Below, one piece after another: positions 7,332 through 11,600 of a stretch of DNA of 11,600 nt; the first letter of the stretch is position 1; every line of letters starts with the position of its first letter. Position numbers and translations under genes: made by a program. The notes under the pieces are model-generated. The model was not told the origin of the DNA, did no database searches, and was given only the letters and a program-made list of their open reading frames with translations. The DNA comes from an uncultured Flammeovirgaceae bacterium (GTDB taxonomy: Bacteria; Bacteroidota; Bacteroidia; Cytophagales; Cyclobacteriaceae), in assembly GCA_946480685.1 (NCBI GenBank), contig CAMLLI010000045.1:1-11600 (forward strand), given 5' to 3'.

Positions 7332-8393
7332 CTATACTAAATTTACTTTATTATTTGATACCGAAAAATAGTGTTTCAATTTTTTTATTCGCCACCGGAG
7401 TGCGTTGCCGGTCTTTCGCGCTATATGATTTAATTTCCTCGTTTTTATCAGCAGTATGATGTTGTTGGGCCAGGGTAATTCCTGGAAAAGCTGGTAAATA
7501 ATAAAGTCATGTTTGAACCACGCAGCGTCCGCAATATCTTTTTCGTTGCGGTTTACATTGGGAGTTTTAATAATCTGATCGGTTATTTGCCGCAGTACTC
7601 CGAGGCATTCCATAATCTTCCCTATATCATTCAGCGCAGCGATAGGGGCGGTGTGGTGGCGCAGGCATTCCAGGTATTCTTCCGGAAGCGAAAAATCGCT
7701 CCCCATATAGTGTCGTAAGTTACGGAGTACATTTTCACGATTGGCAATATCGTATTCCGTTTTACGAAGTACGGTATTGAGACTGTTGGGCGACAGGCGA
7801 TAGTCCAGCAGGATTTCACTCAGATTCGCCATGCGGAATTTCTGCGCCAGCTTCCAGAACAGATCGTAATCTTCCGAATAACGTTTGCTATACATACCGA
7901 CATCCTGTACGGCCGTTTTGCGAAACATTACAGTCGGGTGGTATATCCAACATTCAAACGTCAGGTTGTAGTAGAAGAAGCGGCTGGTATATCGCTCCAG
8001 GCGAACGTGCTTCCCCGTGGAAGTAACTACGCGACACCACGTAGACAGCAATGCACACGCTTTGTCATGCAGCATATAGTCATACTGTTTTTGCAGGCGC
8101 GTGGGATAACTGATGTCGTCTGCATCCATGCGCGCAATCAATTCACAGGATGCCAGCTCAATGCCGCGGTTTAATGCGGCCGCTATACCTGCGTTGGTGT
8201 CGTTTCGTATGAAGTGGATCCGCGGGTCCTGGTAAGATTGAACGATCGCTATACTTTCATCCGTTGACCCGTCATCGATGATCAGAAATTCAAAATCGCG
8301 AAACGTTTGGTGCAGTATACTATCGATGGCTTCGTGAAGAAAAGAAGCTGCATTATATACCGGCATCAGCACCGTAAGTTTGGGATCGCTCAT
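7332..8393 (-). CDS. Glycosyltransferase family 2
   Basis: This 353-residue protein is a textbook GT2 domain. It shows LTVLMPVYNAASFL (6-19), IIDDGSTDES (38-47), the DxD motif in MDADD (89-93), HPTVMFRK (152-159), the catalytic-region SEDYDLFWKL (173-182) and YRLSPNSLN (198-206). Residues after about 210 form a helical tail ending in a Lys/Arg-rich segment (about 315-345), consistent with binding to the inner face of the membrane. Its ATG at 8393 overlaps the TGA of the upstream transferase (ATGA), so the two are likely translationally coupled. The next gene follows after 20 bp. This sequence is clearly divergent from the other three transferases, so it is not a recent duplicate and probably forms a different linkage. 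Confidence 0.9.
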   Translation of the reverse strand: MSDPKLTVLMPVYNAASFLHEAIDSILHQTFRDFEFLIIDDGSTDESIAIVQSYQDPRIHFIRNDTNAGIAAALNRGIELASCELIARMDADDISYPTRLQKQYDYMLHDKACALLSTWCRVVTSTGKHVRLERYTSRFFYYNLTFECWIYHPTVMFRKTAVQDVGMYSKRYSEDYDLFWKLAQKFRMANLSEILLDYRLSPNSLNTVLRKTEYDIANRENVLRNLRHYMGSDFSLPEEYLECLRHHTAPIAALNDIGKIMECLGVLRQITDQIIKTPNVNRNEKDIADAAWFKHDFIIYQLFQELPWPNNIILLIKTRKLNHIARKTGNALRWRIKKLKHYFSVSNNKVNLV

Positions 8394-9325
8394 GCTGCAA
8401 TACGGTTAAGTAATCTGCGAGCAACCTGTTTTGCTTTGCGAACAATGCGCGAAGGTATATCGTGAAATATGCGATAGCGTAGCGGATGATGATAGGGCAG
8501 AAGTGCTTTTCGAAGCAAGGTATTAACCGCTGCGTTGTTGATAGAATGATCTTTCAGATATTGAATGAACCACTCGAGATAATACTGACGCACGCGATGA
8601 TATCGTCCATCCTGGTGAACGTTGAAAACCTGTGATGCCTGGCGCTGCCGGTACAGGTTATTACATGCAGACGACACAAATATAGTCTCATGAAGATATA
8701 GCTGTGCGAGAAACGCCTGGTCTTCGTATACAGCGGTCGGTCCTATAAAATCCTCTACAAATAAAATGTGATCGTGAACACTTCGCTTTACCATCATTCC
8801 CGAAGGACAGGGAGCTGCGCCTTTTCCAAGGGGATATAGCTGCAGCATCAAGGCCGGTGGATAATATAGTTTGTCCTGTTCATCGCACCCGATTGGTATG
8901 ATAACATTCTTTCGGTTCGCAGCTTGCCAGCTGTACCAATAATCCGAAGCCTCCAGAAGTACAGTAGCCTGCGGATGTTGATCGAAGATATGGAGCTGTT
9001 GTTGAAGCTTTCCCGGTAACCACACATCATCGGCATCGAGGTAAGCTATATATTTTCCCCGTGACTTCGCTACACCGAGATTGCGGCTTTTACAAACGCC
9101 TTTGTTGGCGCGATGCTCGTGCTGCAGGTATATAATTTTATCGGGATAGGCATCAGCATACCGTTTCGCTATAGCAGGACTTGTATCGGGCGAGCCATCG
9201 TCTATTAAAAGTAACTCCCAGTCGGAAAAGGTTTGTGCGATCACACTTTGAATGGTCTCTTCCAGAAATGCTTCTTCCTTGTAGAAGCAGGTGACTACTG
9301 AAACGGTTGGACTTGCTATAGGCAT
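8390..9325 (-). CDS. Glycosyltransferase family 2
   Basis: Starting at the ATG at 9325 the protein has 311 residues. It shows VSVVTCFYKEEAFLEETI (8-25), LLIDDGSPDTS (39-49), the metal-binding YLDADDVWLPGKL (95-107), a GMMVKRSV acceptor-side strand (176-183) and the acidic YEDQAF motif (200-205). The tail is strongly basic (about 291-309). A longer reading from a GTG at 9373 would add 16 residues and overlap the deacetylase gene by 35 bp. I prefer 9325 because it leaves a 13-bp gap after the deacetylase stop, uses ATG, and gives a short leader like those of two sibling transferases. The stop overlaps the next gene as ATGA. The enzyme should use a nucleotide-sugar donor in the same glycan pathway. 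Specificity is not deducible. Confidence 0.88.
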   Translation of the reverse strand: MPIASPTVSVVTCFYKEEAFLEETIQSVIAQTFSDWELLLIDDGSPDTSPAIAKRYADAYPDKIIYLQHEHRANKGVCKSRNLGVAKSRGKYIAYLDADDVWLPGKLQQQLHIFDQHPQATVLLEASDYWYSWQAANRKNVIIPIGCDEQDKLYYPPALMLQLYPLGKGAAPCPSGMMVKRSVHDHILFVEDFIGPTAVYEDQAFLAQLYLHETIFVSSACNNLYRQRQASQVFNVHQDGRYHRVRQYYLEWFIQYLKDHSINNAAVNTLLRKALLPYHHPLRYRIFHDIPSRIVRKAKQVARRLLNRIAA

Positions 9326-9338
9326 GGCTCTGAATTGT

Positions 9339-10331
9339 TTATTGCCATGAGCGAAGTGCTGCAATGAATTCACTTCCCCGAATATTCTTCACCTGGTAAC
9401 GCGGTAAATCATACAGGTTGCTGCTCTGTGTAACGGTTCCTTCATGCGTGGATGCTGCATAGTCAAAGCCAAGTTTCTGCGTTATACCCGGAGTATATTC
9501 GTTTAGATCGCCATACGGATAGGCAAAGCCCGTGACCGGTTTGCCGATGATCGACTCCAGCACCGACCGGCTCTCCTGTATTTCGTATCGCTGTTCCTCC
9601 GGAGACAGATGTCCTAAGGCTAGATGATTTACAGTGTGTGCGCCAATTTCAAACAGCGCTATACCGGCCAGTTCTTTCACTTGTTTTTCATCCATTAAGT
9701 CCGGAAGATATATAGTTGTATTAACCCATTCCTGCAGTACTTGCATAACACGTTGCTGTTCCGGTATCGCTAAAGGCCGGATGGCCGCCCACAGGTCATA
9801 GAATAACTTCAGCCTTGCGTTGTATAGCGGATGTCCGTAGTGCCATTCGCGGATCTCCTTCTCAGCCGAATCAGACAGTATATGAGAAGGACCGAGGTCC
9901 ATGGTGAAATTACTGTCTCCAATCTGAAGGTTGATCTTTTCGGGAAGCTTTGGAGTGGTAAGAATAAGTTGTTCGAGCTCATCCCACCAGAATGATTTCT
10001 TCTCCGCTGTAAACCGGGTGGTAAGATAAAACGTAGCCGGAGTGTTATACTTCTCCAGAACAGGTTTGGCTGCTGTAAAGTTATCGCGGTAGCCGTCATC
10101 GAAAGTAATGGCTATATAATTCCGAAGTGCCTCCTTTGCCCGGGCACGTGCAGTCAATTCACGCATGGTAACTACCTTGAAGTTTTCGGAGATATAGCGC
10201 ACTTGTTCGTCAAAGTATTCCGGAGTTACACAAAGATCCCACGGATCAATGCGCGCGGAAGCTATGCGATGATACATGAGTACGATCGCATCGTTCTTGT
10301 TACCGAATATCTTTTTCAGAAATGAAGCCAT
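9339..10331 (-). CDS. Polysaccharide deacetylase (NodB homology, carbohydrate esterase family 4)
   Basis: This 330-residue protein has the CE4 motifs. ITFDDGYRDNF (75-85) gives the catalytic base and metal aspartates D78 and D79. IGAHTVNHLALGHL (229-242) gives the HxxxH metal pair H232 and H236. FAYPYGDLN (269-277) is the third motif, and LPRYQV (309-314) lies near the end. VLMYHRIA (17-24) is the conserved first strand. Between motifs 1 and 2 lies a long insert (about 110-225) beginning FWWDELE, seen in a subfamily found in glycan-biosynthesis clusters. The family removes N- or O-acetyl groups from sugars using a bound metal. No signal peptide is visible, so it probably acts in the cytoplasm on a lipid-linked intermediate, unlike exported peptidoglycan or PNAG deacetylases. 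That location is inference. The ATG at 10331 follows the upstream stop by 2 bp, which places it firmly in the operon. Confidence 0.9.
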   Translation of the reverse strand: MASFLKKIFGNKNDAIVLMYHRIASARIDPWDLCVTPEYFDEQVRYISENFKVVTMRELTARARAKEALRNYIAITFDDGYRDNFTAAKPVLEKYNTPATFYLTTRFTAEKKSFWWDELEQLILTTPKLPEKINLQIGDSNFTMDLGPSHILSDSAEKEIREWHYGHPLYNARLKLFYDLWAAIRPLAIPEQQRVMQVLQEWVNTTIYLPDLMDEKQVKELAGIALFEIGAHTVNHLALGHLSPEEQRYEIQESRSVLESIIGKPVTGFAYPYGDLNEYTPGITQKLGFDYAASTHEGTVTQSSNLYDLPRYQVKNIRGSEFIAALRSWQ

Positions 10332-10333
10332 AC

Positions 10334-11600
10334 CTACTTGGTTGCTTTAACTGCTATAATTACCTGGTAACTCGGATCGTGTACATCGAGATAATCTGCC
10401 CGGACTTCGGGTAGTCCCATACCGTACAGGAAGGCCGTTGCTACATACACATTGCCGTACGTTTGGATATGTACTCCATCTTTTTCAAAAAGTTCAAGCA
10501 TCAACCGTTGCATGGATGTATCGGTAAACGACCAAAGCCAGTAATCTTTCCATTCGCCTTTATCTATATGACTAATGCCGGGTATGGTAAGCAGGAGGGT
10601 GCCGTCTTTTTTTAAAATACGATGGCAGGTTTTGAGCGCTGCCTTGTAATCGTAAATAAAGTGAAGCGTTTGTGTGAGTATAATACAATCAAACGCATCG
10701 GAAGGAATTTGTGGAGCATCACTAAGATCACCTACAAATGTTACGATGTCACTAGCCTGCGTAACATGTAATACATCGCTTTGAGTTATAGCATTCCCGC
10801 CATAGCGCAGCGTGTATGCATTATCGCCAATCTCTAGCACGCGACCCTTTATAACCTTGCTATTGTCATTTAGAAATTTTTCGATATAGTAACGATCAAC
10901 CGGTCCGCCACGGTCGTAACCAAAATCGTTGCTTACCGGTGAAGTTCGCTCCAGGTCAGCCCACTGTATTGTACCCGGCGGTGGTATATATTGATGCATA
11001 TAACCCCGTTTGTACAACATCTTTTTTACAACCTGTGGCAGAGACTTCTTCAATACATTTTTCAGTTTCAGCTTCAGTATCTTCGCTTCGAGTTGTAATC
11101 CATACGAAGTCTTCAGACGCAGTAACGCCTGGCGGTCAGCGCGGGATGGAATCTGTCTGGATTTATATACCTGGCGCTGAAGTATATCTCTTAGTTTACC
11201 GGTATAATAATCCGTCCAGATGGTTCGGCCATTGTTCCAGGCATGTATCTCCTGCTGATTTTTTAAATATACCTTTTGCGATTCCAGTACATGAAGCGCA
11301 GACTTCAACATAAATGGAATGCTGGCCGACATGTTATTTCCGTGGATGCGATAAGCCGCCATGTTCTTATCATGACAACCTACCGGATATTTTCGTGCAA
11401 TACGCAGGTATAGATCATAGTCTTCGCACGCCTTGAGTGAAGTATCAAACCGGAATTCATTCAGCGCCCAGCGGCTATACATCACAGCAGCGTGCATACC
11501 GATATAATTGCCCTGAAGAAAATGTATATAGTGGTCAGCTTTTATAACGGAGAGTTCATCTTTTTCCACCGGATATTTCCATTCATCTACTTTGTCATGC
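10334..11600 (-). CDS. Glycosyltransferase family 2-methyltransferase fusion (5' end outside window)
   Basis: The reading frame is open to the right edge, so the GTG at 11569 is probably internal. Numbering below starts there. Residues 1 to about 100 are the C-terminal end of a GT2 domain: GMHAAVMYSR (24-33), the catalytic-region LKACEDYDLYLRIARKYPV (45-63) and YRIHGNNMS (73-81). A basic helical linker (about 110-195) leads to a class I SAM-dependent methyltransferase domain (about 200-411). That domain contains FGYDRGGPVDRYYIEKFL (216-233), SAM-binding motif I VLEIGDN (244-250), DAFDCIILTQTLHFIYD (291-307) and ILKKDGTLLLTIPG (318-331). One polypeptide would thus transfer a sugar and methylate the glycan. 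Motif I lacks the second glycine of the usual GxGxG, which I believe is typical of this glycan-cluster subfamily. The DxD half of the transferase lies outside the window. The gene is transcribed first among those visible and is 2 bp from the deacetylase. Confidence 0.85.
   Translation of the reverse strand, partial: HDKVDEWKYPVEKDELSVIKADHYIHFLQGNYIGMHAAVMYSRWALNEFRFDTSLKACEDYDLYLRIARKYPVGCHDKNMAAYRIHGNNMSASIPFMLKSALHVLESQKVYLKNQQEIHAWNNGRTIWTDYYTGKLRDILQRQVYKSRQIPSRADRQALLRLKTSYGLQLEAKILKLKLKNVLKKSLPQVVKKMLYKRGYMHQYIPPPGTIQWADLERTSPVSNDFGYDRGGPVDRYYIEKFLNDNSKVIKGRVLEIGDNAYTLRYGGNAITQSDVLHVTQASDIVTFVGDLSDAPQIPSDAFDCIILTQTLHFIYDYKAALKTCHRILKKDGTLLLTIPGISHIDKGEWKDYWLWSFTDTSMQRLMLELFEKDGVHIQTYGNVYVATAFLYGMGLPEVRADYLDVHDPSYQVIIAVKATK

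Noticed and set aside
5246..9325. Four glycosyltransferases considered as recent tandem duplicates
   Set aside because: Beyond the shared GT-A motifs their sequences, C-terminal tails and lengths differ strongly, so they are old paralogues with probably different specificities.
10939..11313. 124-codon plus-strand open frame inside the fusion gene
   Set aside because: It is antisense to the linker of the GT2-methyltransferase protein, which has clear motifs on both sides. No family resemblance was seen.

Overview
The window looks like chromosomal DNA of a Bacteroidota bacterium, probably of the Cytophagales/Chitinophagales type. The lineage call is inference. It rests on an ELWxxDGT-repeat exoprotein with a type IX secretion (T9SS) C-terminal domain, a duplicated MacB/FtsX permease of the kind that is highly paralogous in that group, a promoter of the Bacteroidota TTTG/TAnnTTTG type, and genes with little or no Shine-Dalgarno sequence. 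Isoleucine codon ATA is used unusually often.

Layout. (1) 1-1540, plus strand: the C-terminal two thirds of an ABC-transporter permease, running in from the left edge. (2) 1549-2061, minus strand: a small DinB/YfiT-like metal-binding protein, convergent with the permease. (3) 2062-2373: a 312-bp divergent intergenic region. It has a GC-rich central block and a good candidate promoter for the next gene. (4) 2374-5238, plus strand: a 954-residue secreted protein with a signal peptide, 17-18 ELWxxDGTxxGT repeats on a 48-residue period and a T9SS sorting domain. (5) 5246-11600, minus strand: six tightly packed genes of a surface-polysaccharide cluster, read right to left and running off the right edge. 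In transcription order they are a glycosyltransferase-methyltransferase fusion (incomplete), a NodB-type polysaccharide deacetylase, and four family 2 glycosyltransferases.

How the genes work together. The minus-strand block is almost certainly one transcription unit. Its gaps are 2, 13 and 20 bp, two junctions are 4-bp ATGA overlaps, and no internal promoter stands out. Its products would add several sugars, remove an acetyl group and methylate a glycan for an O-antigen, exopolysaccharide or glycolipid. No flippase, polymerase or priming transferase lies in the window, so the end product cannot be named. The ELWxxDGT protein is convergent with this cluster and transcribed separately.

I found no mobile element, CRISPR array, rRNA or tRNA, and no clearly new multi-gene system. 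The most distinctive items are the very regular repeat protein, the GT2-methyltransferase fusion, the TTG-only start of one glycosyltransferase, the GC-rich intergenic block and the ATA/TATA-rich coding style.
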